Counted from the stretch's first letter, positions 52,879-61,301 are shown. The stretch: 64,000 nucleotides of DNA from PHAA01 sp964457945 (GCA_964457945.1 CAYWFX010000010.1:17809-81808); one strand, 5' to 3'. The notes: generated by a model from the letters alone, not told the origin. Translations and numbers: made by a program.

Positions 52879-55800
52879 TTGGATTACAATAAGACAAATC
52901 CCCCCAGATGTTCCAATAGTCATAATTGGCACTGCCATAAATCGAGTGGAGACTGCCAGACAAGAGGCCCAATATGTCCACCTCCACGCCCTTGTCCGCC
53001 TTGTCCACCCAAGCCCGATTGTTGTCACAAAATAATTCATGAACTTGAGGATATAGAGGACTTGCTGAATAGTCCTACTATCGGTCTGGCTGAGATCAAA
53101 ACGGAAATATGGAAGGTTGAAAATGCGGTTACCAGTCCAACCATTGGTCTGGCGGAAATTAAGACGGAGATCTTTGCCATAGGTAAAGATGTAGACGATA
53201 TAGAAATCCTGCTCAAGAGCCCAACCATTGGTCTGGCTGAGATCAAAACGGAAATATGGAAGGTTGAAAATGCGGTTACCAGTCCAACCATTGGTCTGGC
53301 GGAAATTAAGACGGAGATCTTTGCCATAGGTAAAGATGTAGACGATATAGAAATCCTGCTCAAGAGCCCAACCATTGGTCTGGCAGAGATTAAGACTGAG
53401 GTTTTTGTCATCGGCAAACTGGTAGATGATATCGATGCTTTGCTGAATAGCTGTACCATCGGTCTGGCAGAAATTAAGACTGAAGTTGCTGCAATTTTGA
53501 GTGCCATCAGCAGTTCCACCGAAGGTCTGGCAGAGATTAAGGAAGAAGTTAAAATAATCGAGGTAGCGGTGACCAGCCCCACCTTTGGTTTGGCTGAAAT
53601 AAAGACCGAAGTCTTCGCAATAGAAAAAGACGTGAATAAAATCAAGTCTCTGTTGAAAAGCCCAACCATAGGTCTAGCCGAAATAAAGACCGAGGTCTTT
53701 GAGATCAATAATGCTGTGACCAGTCCAACCATCGGTCTAGCTGAGATTAAGACTGAAGTATTTGCCATCGGTGAAGATGTAGACGAGATTGAAAGCCTGC
53801 TCAAGAGCCCTACTATCGGTCTGGCAGAGATTAAGACTGAAGTTGCAGCAATTCTGAATTCTATTAGCAGTTCCACCGAAGGTCTGGCAGAGATTAAGGA
53901 AGAAGTTAAAATAATCGAGGTAGCAGTGACCAGCCCCACCTTTGGTTTGGCTGAAATAAAGACCGAAGTCTTCGCTATCGAAAAAGACGTAAATAAAATC
54001 AAGTCTCTGTTGAATAGCCCAACCATTGGTCTGGCAGAAATTAAAACTGAGGTATTTGAGATAGCCAGTGCGGTGACCAGTCCAACCATTGGTTTAGCCG
54101 AAATAAAGACCGAAGTCTTCGCAATCGAAAAAGACGTAAATAAAATTAAGTCTCTGTTGAACAGTCCAACCATAGGTCTGGCAGAGATTAAGACTGAGAT
54201 ATTTGAGATAGCCAGTGCGGTGACTAGCCCAACCATTGGTTTAGCCGAAATAAAGACTGAAGTCTTCGCAATCGAAAAAGACGTAAATAAAATCAAGTCT
54301 CTGTTGAACAGCCCAACTATTGGTCTGGCCGAAATCAAAACGGAAATTGTTGATACGCTCAACTTGTTAAATAGTCCCACCATAGGATTGGCTGAAATCA
54401 AGACCGAAATCTTCGAGATTGGCAATGCCGTGACTAGCCCTACTATAGGCTTAGCTGAGATCAAGACTGAGATATTCAGGATAGAAAACGCTATACTCAG
54501 TCCCACCATAGGCTTGGCTGAGATCAAAACTGAAGTCGCGGCAATTCTGGCCTCCATCAGCAGTTCGACTCAAGGTCTGGCCGAAATTAAGAGTGAAGTT
54601 GCGGTAATTGAAGCAGCTGTTACCAGTCCTACTATCGGTTTGGCTGAGATTAAAACTGAAGTCTTTGATATTCGCACCCTGTTGGGCAGCAGTACTATTG
54701 GTTTAGCCGAGATCAAGACTGAGATTGTTGATGCTCTGAATCTTTTAAAGAGCCCCACTATTGGTTTGGCCGATATTAAAACCGAGGTATTCGCCATAGC
54801 CACTGCCCTTAGCAGCTCAACTGCAGGTCTGGCAGAAATTAAGAGTGAAGTTGCCGTCATCGAAGCAGCCGTTACCAGTCCTACTATCGGTTTGGCTGAG
54901 ATTAAAACTGAAGTCTTTGATATTCGCACCCTGTTGGGCAGCAGTACTATTGGTTTAGCCGAGATCAAGACTGAGATTGTTGATGCTCTGAATCTTTTAA
55001 AGAGCCCCACTATTGGTTTGGCCGATATTAAAACCGAGGTATTCGCCATAGCCACTGCCCTTAGCAGTTCCACCGCAGGTCTGGCAGAAATTAAGAGCGA
55101 GGTTGCGGTAATTGAGGCAGCTGTTACCAGTCCTACTATTGGTCTGGCTGAGATCAAGACCGAGATCTTTGATATTCGTACCCTGCTGGGCAGCAGCACC
55201 ATAGGCCTGGCAGAGATCAAAACAGAAATCGTTGATACACTCAACTTGTTAAATAGCCCTACCATAGGCTTGGCGGAAATAAAAACTGAAGTAGCTGCCA
55301 TCCTGGCCTCCATTGGCAGTTCTACCGAAGGTCTGGCCGAAATCAAAAGCGAGGTTGCGGTAATTGAAGCAGTCGTGACCAGTCCAACTATAGGGTTAGC
55401 TGAGATCAAGACTGAGGTATTCGCAATCGGTCAAGATGTAAACGATATTCAAACTCTGTTGGGTAGCCCAAGCATAGGTCTGGCTGAGATTAAGACTGAG
55501 GTATTTGCAATCGGTCAAGATGTAAACGATATTCAAGCTCTGTTGGGTAGCCCAACCATAGGTCTGGCTGAGATTAAGACTGAGATATTCGCAATCGGTC
55601 AAGATGTAAACGACATTCAAGCTCTGTTGGGTAGCCCAACCATAGGTCTAGCCGAGATTAAGACTGAGATTGTTGATACCCTTAATCTTTTGAATAGCTC
55701 CACCATTGGTTTGGCTGAGATCAAAACTGAAGTTGCTGCCATTCTGTCCTCCATCGGGAGTTCTACCCAAGGTCTGGCAGAAATTAAGAGTGAAGTTGCG

Positions 55801-57249
55801 GTTATCGAAGCAGCCGTTACCAGCCCCACTATAGGTTTGGCTGAGATTAAAACTGAAGTCTTTGACATCCGTACCTTACTGGGCAGCAGTACCATTGGGT
55901 TAGCCGAAATTAAGACTGAGATTATTGATGCTCTGAACCTGTTGAAGAGTCCCACTATCGGTCTGGCCGACATTAAAACCGAGGTATTCGCCATTGCCAC
56001 TGCCCTTAGCAGTTCAACTGCAGGTTTGGCTGAAATCAAGAGTGAAGTAGCGGTTATTGAAGCCGCTGTAACCAGTCCAACCATCGGTCTGGCTGAGATA
56101 AAGACCGAGATATTTGATATCCGTACCCTGCTGGGCAGCAGTACCATTGGGTTAGCCGAGATCAAGACTGAGATTGTTGATGCTCTGAACCTGTTGAAGA
56201 GCCCCACTATTGGTTTGGCCGACATCAAAACCGAGGTATTCGCCATAGCCACTGCCCTTAGCAGCTCAACTGCAGGTCTGGCTGAAATCAAGAGCGAGGT
56301 TGCGGTTATTGAAGCAGCGGTTACCAGTCCCACTATAGGTCTGGCCGAAATCAAGACTGAGATATTCAGAATCGAAAATGCCATACTCAGCCCCACTATA
56401 GGTCTCGCTGAGATTAAGACTGAGATATTCGAGATTGGCAATATCGTGACCAGCCCTACCATAGGTCTGGCGGAGATCAAAACTGAGATCTTCAGAATCG
56501 AAAATGCCATACTCAGTCCCACCATAGGTTTAGCTGAGATCAAGACTGAAATCTTCGAGATTGGCAATGTCGTCACTAGTCCCACTATAGGGTTAGCTGA
56601 AATCAAGACGGAGATCTTCAGAATCGAAAATGCCATACTGAGTCCCACCATAGGTTTGGCGGAAATCAAGACCGAAATCTTCGAGATTGGCAATGCCGTA
56701 ACTAGCCCCACCATAGGTTTAGCTGAGATAAAAACTGAAGTCTTTGCTATAGATCAGGCCGTCTTAAATCCAACTTATGGTTTGCAGGCCATAGTCTCCT
56801 ATTTGCTTAGTTCTACTTTCAGTCTAGTTGAAATCAAGAGCGAGATTATAGACATAGAAAATAAAATAGGAGTATCGAGTTCAACCAGGAGTTCCGGACC
56901 GTGGGCCGTTAACCAAAAATACCTGGAGACCAAGGTCCTGAACAATACAGCAGCCACAGTTGGACCGATAACGGTGACGGCTTACGATCTGGATCAATGC
57001 CCGAAAACTATCCTGACGAGGGGACCTCTCCCTACACGGATCACAGCCACGTTCTCTGTTGGGCCTTTCTGTGCTACCATTGTATCCTTCATTCGTGATG
57101 TAAACGGTGATAAAATGCAGTCTATGGTTGACAAGGAAATAGAAGTTCAGTTCACCGGTTTAACGTCCGGGGTTTATGTATATTCACGAACCACTAATAC
57201 CAGTGAATCAGAAAGTGCTGATGTCATATATAACTGCTGTTACCAGTAG
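52879..57249 (+). CDS. Giant tandem-repeat fibre protein (55 units of 21 or 28 residues)
   Basis: 1456 residues in three parts. Residues 1-64 are a Cys/Pro/His-rich leader with a PICPPPRPCPPCPPKPDCC segment. Residues 65-1296 are exactly 55 tandem units, 44 of 21 residues and 11 of 28. Each starts (S/N)(P/S)T-x-GLA(E/D)IK and then has hydrophobic residues at 3-4 spacing (positions 6, 9, 13, 16, 20, and 23 and 27 in long units). All lengths are multiples of seven, so a continuous heptad register runs through. Residues about 1340-1456 form a beta-rich tail with four Cys, related to the small surface proteins. No signal peptide. TTG start with TGGAGTGAT upstream and a sigma-K-type promoter. Leader, stalk and tip recall BclA exosporium filaments; a glycosylated spore fibre is inferred. 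Confidence 0.85.
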   Translation: MDYNKTNPPRCSNSHNWHCHKSSGDCQTRGPICPPPRPCPPCPPKPDCCHKIIHELEDIEDLLNSPTIGLAEIKTEIWKVENAVTSPTIGLAEIKTEIFAIGKDVDDIEILLKSPTIGLAEIKTEIWKVENAVTSPTIGLAEIKTEIFAIGKDVDDIEILLKSPTIGLAEIKTEVFVIGKLVDDIDALLNSCTIGLAEIKTEVAAILSAISSSTEGLAEIKEEVKIIEVAVTSPTFGLAEIKTEVFAIEKDVNKIKSLLKSPTIGLAEIKTEVFEINNAVTSPTIGLAEIKTEVFAIGEDVDEIESLLKSPTIGLAEIKTEVAAILNSISSSTEGLAEIKEEVKIIEVAVTSPTFGLAEIKTEVFAIEKDVNKIKSLLNSPTIGLAEIKTEVFEIASAVTSPTIGLAEIKTEVFAIEKDVNKIKSLLNSPTIGLAEIKTEIFEIASAVTSPTIGLAEIKTEVFAIEKDVNKIKSLLNSPTIGLAEIKTEIVDTLNLLNSPTIGLAEIKTEIFEIGNAVTSPTIGLAEIKTEIFRIENAILSPTIGLAEIKTEVAAILASISSSTQGLAEIKSEVAVIEAAVTSPTIGLAEIKTEVFDIRTLLGSSTIGLAEIKTEIVDALNLLKSPTIGLADIKTEVFAIATALSSSTAGLAEIKSEVAVIEAAVTSPTIGLAEIKTEVFDIRTLLGSSTIGLAEIKTEIVDALNLLKSPTIGLADIKTEVFAIATALSSSTAGLAEIKSEVAVIEAAVTSPTIGLAEIKTEIFDIRTLLGSSTIGLAEIKTEIVDTLNLLNSPTIGLAEIKTEVAAILASIGSSTEGLAEIKSEVAVIEAVVTSPTIGLAEIKTEVFAIGQDVNDIQTLLGSPSIGLAEIKTEVFAIGQDVNDIQALLGSPTIGLAEIKTEIFAIGQDVNDIQALLGSPTIGLAEIKTEIVDTLNLLNSSTIGLAEIKTEVAAILSSIGSSTQGLAEIKSEVAVIEAAVTSPTIGLAEIKTEVFDIRTLLGSSTIGLAEIKTEIIDALNLLKSPTIGLADIKTEVFAIATALSSSTAGLAEIKSEVAVIEAAVTSPTIGLAEIKTEIFDIRTLLGSSTIGLAEIKTEIVDALNLLKSPTIGLADIKTEVFAIATALSSSTAGLAEIKSEVAVIEAAVTSPTIGLAEIKTEIFRIENAILSPTIGLAEIKTEIFEIGNIVTSPTIGLAEIKTEIFRIENAILSPTIGLAEIKTEIFEIGNVVTSPTIGLAEIKTEIFRIENAILSPTIGLAEIKTEIFEIGNAVTSPTIGLAEIKTEVFAIDQAVLNPTYGLQAIVSYLLSSTFSLVEIKSEIIDIENKIGVSSSTRSSGPWAVNQKYLETKVLNNTAATVGPITVTAYDLDQCPKTILTRGPLPTRITATFSVGPFCATIVSFIRDVNGDKMQSMVDKEIEVQFTGLTSGVYVYSRTTNTSESESADVIYNCCYQ
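53071..56766 (+). repeat. 3.7-kb in-frame tandem repeat array
   Basis: 55 units of 63 or 84 bases encode the fibre stalk. Longer super-repeats are visible: a four-unit block of 252 bases recurs (starting near 54583, 54835 and 55087, and again in the 55780-56330 region), and a 42-residue pair alternates near the C-terminal end. Near-identity over long stretches points to recent unequal recombination, so stalk length may vary between strains. Confidence 0.9.
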
Positions 57250-57276
57250 TAAAACATTAATGTCTGAATAGGATTC

Positions 57277-57307
57277 GGTGCCCATTCAATCAACCTGAAT
57301 GGGCACC
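57277..57307 (+). terminator. Strong hairpin between the fibre gene and the ABC ATPase
   Basis: GGTGCCCATTCA pairs perfectly with TGAATGGGCACC (12 pairs) over a seven-base loop, followed by CTTCCTTTC. Only 26 bases separate it from the ATPase start, so downstream genes must depend on read-through or processing here. Confidence 0.65.
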
Positions 57308-57333
57308 CTTCCTTTCATTAATAGGAGATGGCT

Positions 57334-58041
57334 ATGGACGATATTTTAGCAGTTAAAGGAGTAAACAAGACTATCTGCCTGCCCCCGGGCATCCCGTTGC
57401 CACTTCTGGAGGATGTGAATTTTACCATTCGCATAGGTGAGCTGGTAGTCCTATCCGGCCCTCCGGCCAGCGGAAAGACAACTTTATTAGGATTCCTGCT
57501 GGGTTATGAAAAGGAGGTGGAGGGGGAGGCAGTGATTCTCGGCGTTGAGATTGGTTCCACTGCTGATCAGGAACTTACAGAGTTTAGAAACAGGAATATT
57601 GGTCTGTGTTATGCAGACAAAGCACCTATTATCCTTAATTACACCGTGGCTGATAACATTATCCTTCGGCTGCAGTACCTGGGGAAACAGGCTAACCCGC
57701 AGGATTTAGCGGCAATTCTGGAAGCTTTTAATCTCACTGTAATTGCCGATCAACTCGTCTGGGATGGCTCTTTTGAAGAATTATATAAACTCATGCTGGC
57801 CGTAGCCTTTTGCGGACCACCGCCTGTAGTCATAATCGATGAAGTTTTCGACTATCTTGGAAGTAATGAAAGATATGAAATATTAGCACGTACACAGATC
57901 CTGCAGAAGCAATGGCAAATTACCATGATTGTTGTAACCCAGGACATAGAAATTATTAAACAAGCCGACCGCACTTTGTATTTGCGGAATTGCAGATTAC
58001 GTGAAGTGGATATGGCCCGCCTGCGAGCCATGATCTCATAA
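57334..58041 (+). CDS. Solitary LolD-like ABC ATPase with degenerate signature
   Basis: About 235 residues. Walker A (LSGPPASGKTTLLGFLLG) and Walker B (PPVVIIDEVFDYLG) are intact, and the Q-loop region reads GLCYADKAPIILNYTVADN. Where a transporter has LSGGQQQR the sequence is WDGSFEELYKLMLAV, and the switch is VVTQDIEI with Gln instead of His. No permease is nearby. AGGAG at 57323-57327 selects ATG 57334 over 57328. It lies between the fibre gene and GT-TPR B and overlaps neither. It may be a non-transport ATPase acting on assembly of the fibre or its glycan. Confidence 0.72.
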   Translation: MDDILAVKGVNKTICLPPGIPLPLLEDVNFTIRIGELVVLSGPPASGKTTLLGFLLGYEKEVEGEAVILGVEIGSTADQELTEFRNRNIGLCYADKAPIILNYTVADNIILRLQYLGKQANPQDLAAILEAFNLTVIADQLVWDGSFEELYKLMLAVAFCGPPPVVIIDEVFDYLGSNERYEILARTQILQKQWQITMIVVTQDIEIIKQADRTLYLRNCRLREVDMARLRAMIS

Positions 58042-58050
58042 GGAGGAAAT

Positions 58051-59127
58051 ATGGTTAGTATCAGCTTGTGTATGATTGTAAGGGATGAAGAAAAAAATTT
58101 GGCCAACTGCTTGGATTCGATTCATGACCTGGTTGATGAGATCATTATTGTTGATACTGGTTCTATTGATAATACCAAAGAGATCGCTGGCCAGTACACT
58201 AGCCATATATATGATTTTACCTGGATTGATGACTTTGCCGCCGCCCGCAATTATTCATTTTCCAAGGCCAGTAAGGATTTTATCTTGTGGCTGGATGCTG
58301 ATGATGTGATCATGAGCCCTGACCGGGAGACTTTCAAGCTCTTAAAAGAAGATCTTACCCTGGAATTCGACGCGGTGATCATGAAGTATATCCTTAGAAC
58401 CGACGAAGATGGGCATAACATTAATTCAGCCTATCGAGAACGACTGGTCAAAAGCGCGAACAATTATCAATGGCATGATCCGGTTCATGAATACCTGGAT
58501 TTTGACGGTGTTATCCTGCACACCGAGATTGCAGTTACCCATACCAAAACCGCAAGCAGCGGACCTCGGAATATCAAGTTACTAGAAAAGATCATGACTA
58601 ATCCTGGTGAGGTCCATCCCCGTTATCTATTCTACTATGCCCAGGAGCTACAGTTGTTGGGTTATGTAGATGAGGCCATAGCCAATTATCTTAAATTCTT
58701 GGATAGACCTGGTGATGCTACTTCCCATTATGTGGAAAGCTGTATCCGACTGGCTACCATCTACATGGAACGAAACCAAAAGAAAGAGGCTTTAAGAGTA
58801 CTGATTAGAAGTTTTGAATATGAACCCCTGCGAGCCGAGGTCTTGTGTCTCATTGGGCAGTATTACCGGGAGTCCCTTGATGATTATGCAACAGCGGTTC
58901 GCTGGCTGGAACTGGCCCTGGTCATGCCCAAACCGAAAGTAACCTGGGAGTTTACCTGGCACGACTACTGGGATTTTATTCCCTGTTTGGAATTGTGTCA
59001 TTGCTATTACTGGCTGGGAGATAAGGGGAAATCTCTGCAATATCACCGTCGAGCCCAACAAATCAAACCCAACCACCCTGCAGTTCTTTATAATCAAACT
59101 TTCTTTGCACTATCTGAAAACAAATGA
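58051..59127 (+). CDS. GT2 glycosyltransferase with C-terminal TPR repeats (paralogue B)
   Basis: A 358-residue paralogue of the 51556 and 59357 proteins: VSISLCMIVRDEEKNLANCL, IIIVDTGSIDNTKEIA, FAAARNYSFSKASKDFILWLD with DADD, and TPR-like C-terminal helices (YYAQELQLLGYVDEAIANYL). AAGGAGG precedes the ATG nine bases after the ATPase stop, so the two genes form one operon. Putative acceptor: the fibre or another surface protein. Confidence 0.87.
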   Translation: MVSISLCMIVRDEEKNLANCLDSIHDLVDEIIIVDTGSIDNTKEIAGQYTSHIYDFTWIDDFAAARNYSFSKASKDFILWLDADDVIMSPDRETFKLLKEDLTLEFDAVIMKYILRTDEDGHNINSAYRERLVKSANNYQWHDPVHEYLDFDGVILHTEIAVTHTKTASSGPRNIKLLEKIMTNPGEVHPRYLFYYAQELQLLGYVDEAIANYLKFLDRPGDATSHYVESCIRLATIYMERNQKKEALRVLIRSFEYEPLRAEVLCLIGQYYRESLDDYATAVRWLELALVMPKPKVTWEFTWHDYWDFIPCLELCHCYYWLGDKGKSLQYHRRAQQIKPNHPAVLYNQTFFALSENK

Positions 59128-59356
59128 ATTTTAATGTAGCACCCTTCGAGTATTACACATGCTCCCTGCGGTTGCTATTAAGGAAAATAGTATAAGTGCA
59201 ACCACGGCTTCTGCTGTCGCTAGGGCTCACCCTGCGGGTACTACTGGTGTTCGCTTCGCTCACTATTAAGGTTGCGGCACAAGCCGGGTTTTCTTTAAGA
59301 ATACTCAGGAATAATTATTGAAAGACCATTTTGAAAAGCAAACAAGGAGGATTGCG

Positions 59357-60463
59357 GTGATAAGTATTAGCTTGTGCATGATCGTTCGAGATGAGGAAGA
59401 GACCCTGGTCCGGTGTTTGGAAAGCGTAAAAGACCTGGTGGATGAAATCATTATTGTCGATACCGGCTCACTGGATAGAACCAGGGAAATTGCCCACAGT
59501 TATTCCCCTAATGTATATTATTTTGCCTGGAGGGATGATTTTTCGGCAGCCCGTAACTATTCCTTTTCTCTGGCGACGATGGAATATATCCTATGGTTGG
59601 ATGCTGACGACATCCTGTTAGAGGAAGACCGGCACAAATTCAAGTTGTTAAAGGATTATTTGGATCTATCCGTAGATATGGTCATGATGCAATATAACCT
59701 GGGTATTCCTAATCAAGATACGCCTTTCTGTACCTATTACCGGGAGCGTCTATTGAAGCGAAACATGGATTATACCTGGCATGATCCGGTGCACGAGTAT
59801 ATTGAACCAGCTGGAAAGGTAATTAGCGTAGACATTGCTGTTAGCCACAGAAGGGCAAAAGAGAATTCATCCCGCAACCTGAAAATATTTCAGAACATGC
59901 TGGAGCAGGGAAAAATACTATCCCATAGAAACTTTTTTTACTACGCGCGGGAGCTAAACCTCAACCAGAATTATGATGAAGCTAAGAGATATTATGAAAG
60001 GTTTTTATCCGGGGAAGGGGGCTTTCTCTTCAACTATATCGATGCTTCAATAGATCTATCCAGAATTTACGCCCGAGAGGGCAATCGGGAGGCTGCTGTT
60101 AAGACCCTAATCCGAGGGTTTGAGAATGGAATTCCCCGGGCCGAACTATGCTGCGAACTGGGAAGCGTTTATCAGGAAATGGAGGACTACTATCGTGCTT
60201 TATCCTGGTACCATGCCGCCACCCAGCTAAAAAAACCAGAAAGCGCTACCGGGGCAGTAATGCACGACTATTACGGCTATATTCCCTATGCGGCTATGAG
60301 TATTTGCTGCTATAAACTGGGAATGATCCAAGAAGCCATAAAATACAATGAGAAAGCGGCTGAATGTAAGCCAGACTCCGGATTCGTTATCAATAACCGA
60401 CAGTTTTTCGCCAGTATTAAAGGTGACAACGCGATGACGACCGGCTACCGAATGTGGCCTTGA
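59357..60463 (+). CDS. GT2 glycosyltransferase with C-terminal TPR repeats (paralogue C)
   Basis: About 368 residues from GTG 59357, which follows AAGGAGG by six bases and aligns with the paralogue starts (VISISLCMIVRDEEETLVRCL). It has the GT2 motifs IIIVDTGSLDRTREIA and LWLDADDILL and TPR-like repeats (YYARELNLNQNYDEAKRYYERFL). It is closest to paralogue A. A longer in-frame frame from TTG 59318 lacks a ribosome site. Confidence 0.87.
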   Translation: MISISLCMIVRDEEETLVRCLESVKDLVDEIIIVDTGSLDRTREIAHSYSPNVYYFAWRDDFSAARNYSFSLATMEYILWLDADDILLEEDRHKFKLLKDYLDLSVDMVMMQYNLGIPNQDTPFCTYYRERLLKRNMDYTWHDPVHEYIEPAGKVISVDIAVSHRRAKENSSRNLKIFQNMLEQGKILSHRNFFYYARELNLNQNYDEAKRYYERFLSGEGGFLFNYIDASIDLSRIYAREGNREAAVKTLIRGFENGIPRAELCCELGSVYQEMEDYYRALSWYHAATQLKKPESATGAVMHDYYGYIPYAAMSICCYKLGMIQEAIKYNEKAAECKPDSGFVINNRQFFASIKGDNAMTTGYRMWP

Positions 60464-60516
60464 GAAAATCCAAAGTTTAAATGCATTTGTAAAATTTATA
60501 AGTCGTCAAAAATAAA

Positions 60517-60545
60517 GCCCTTGTGAAACCTATTTTCACAAGGGC
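60517..60545. terminator. Bidirectional terminator between convergent genes
   Basis: GCCCTTGTGAAA pairs with TTTCACAAGGGC (12 perfect pairs) over CCTAT. On the minus strand it is followed by TTTATTTTT, so it best serves the 60570 gene while also ending GT-TPR C. Confidence 0.78.
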
Positions 60546-60569
60546 CTAATTGTAAACTTAATAAACTCT

Positions 60570-60932
60570 TTACATTACTTCAACTTCAATAAGTTCATGA
60601 TGTAATACAGTATTTCCTTGTACTATTGCAAATGGTGAACTAGTTAGTAGCCCATAACAGTTAATAATTAAATCATTGTCATAAGGACAAACAATCCTTA
60701 TTTCGTAAAAGGATGCAGAACCTAAATTAGCGGTAACCTGTTGAAAGGTATTTGGTGGAAGTATTATGGGATTTGGAATAGATGTTGGTATTGGTAATGA
60801 TGGCGAGCCTGAACTCCAATCAATAACAAAAACCGATACGCTAAATGTATCAATCGGGTCAACATTTGCTATGGTTATTCCTGCAAAGACTACCGTAGTC
60901 TCCTTCGCAAGTACTCCAGTTGATAAGTTCAT
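60570..60932 (-). CDS. Small beta-rich surface protein (paralogue 3)
   Basis: About 120 residues of alternating strands: LSTGVLAKETTVVFAGITIAN, TFSVSVFVIDWSSG, PPNTFQQVTANLGSASFYEIRIVCP and VQGNTVLHHEL. It shares the layout of the two proteins at 29773 and 30153 and of the fibre tail (STG/SGP opening, then V-x-V-x-x-x-D and a closing strand with WEV/YEI). ATG 60932 has GGAAG upstream at proper distance; the GTG at 60941 sits on that site. It has a perfect sigma-K-type promoter. Confidence 0.65.
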   Translation of the reverse strand: MNLSTGVLAKETTVVFAGITIANVDPIDTFSVSVFVIDWSSGSPSLPIPTSIPNPIILPPNTFQQVTANLGSASFYEIRIVCPYDNDLIINCYGLLTSSPFAIVQGNTVLHHELIEVEVM

Positions 60933-60980
60933 AATTGACACTTCCTTTCAAGATTAGACAATTTATCATTGCTTAATATA

Positions 60981-61008
60981 TAGTCTATGGGCACATGTAG
61001 AATTATGT
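60981..61008 (-). promoter_or_regulatory. Sigma-K-type promoter of the 60570 surface protein
   Basis: On the minus strand AC (61008-61007, context AACA), 17 bases, then CATAGACTA (60989-60981): a full match, 48 bases before ATG 60932. Confidence 0.65.
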
Positions 61009-61061
61009 TACAAAACGCATGTCCGGATGCAGCACTTTGCTTCGAGCTGTGCCTAATCAGC

Positions 61062-61262
61062 TTATTTTCCGCCCTGAATATGCTGATTAATCAAATTCAT
61101 AAGGTCGTCAGGAAGAATACCTTTTTTTAGAGCAACCTGCTCTAATGTCAACTGACCGTCGCCATATCAGCAACCTACATTTATATCATTTTCTCGAAAT
61201 ACCTGAATAGCAGCTGGAAAACTACTGACTACTCTGCTAACCGTCCAGTCCTTTCCTACCAT
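61062..61262 (-). CDS. DUF1858-like small selenoprotein (in-frame UGA at codon 32)
   Basis: From ATG 61262, with AAGGAGGG six bases upstream, a frame runs 31 codons to UGA at 61169-61167 and on for 34 more to TAA at 61062, giving 66 residues. It begins KDWTVSRVVSSFPAAIQVF and reads NDINVGC-U-YGDGQLTLEQVALKKGI after it. This matches the DUF1858/ScdA-N type of small helical domain, in which a Cys-containing loop follows the second helix and TLEEAA follows that. Sec directly after Cys would make a Cys-Sec redox pair. A perfect hairpin follows the UGA at SECIS distance. A decayed gene is the alternative, but both halves are intact and the ribosome site is excellent. The function is unknown. Confidence 0.78.
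61127..61145 (-). promoter_or_regulatory. Candidate bacterial SECIS element (DUF1858-like gene)
   Basis: On the minus strand TTAGAGCA-GGT-TGCTCTAA is a perfect 8-pair stem with a GGU loop, starting 21 bases after the UGA, so the loop begins 29 bases after it. G as first loop base and the distance agree with the bacterial SECIS consensus. Confidence 0.72.
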
Positions 61263-61292
61263 GATATTCCCTCCTTAAATTTGATCCTTTGG

Positions 61293-61301
61293 TAGTATAT
61301 G
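61293..61301 (-). promoter_or_regulatory. Sigma-K-like -10 element before the DUF1858-like gene
   Basis: CATATACTA on the minus strand matches CATAnnnTA; at 17 bases upstream there is AG instead of AC. It is a weak hint of mother-cell expression. Confidence 0.25.

Noticed and set aside
53037..56714. Long minus-strand ORFs (506, 279 and 365 codons) opposite the fibre gene
   Set aside because: They arise because the repeated codons of the stalk lack stops in the antisense frame. They have no ribosome sites, consist of the reverse image of the repeats, and end where the repeats end.
53071..56766. Tandem DNA repeats considered as a CRISPR array
   Set aside because: The repeats are contiguous, in frame, coding and without unique spacers; no cas genes are near.
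59128..59356. GC-rich intergenic stretch considered as an RNA gene
   Set aside because: Several small inverted segments are present, but no tRNA cloverleaf, riboswitch core or other recognisable RNA could be built.
61062..61262. Treating the UGA-interrupted DUF1858-like frame as a pseudogene
   Set aside because: A single UGA at the Cys/Sec position, an intact ribosome site and a SECIS-like hairpin at the right distance favour recoding, though decay cannot be fully excluded.
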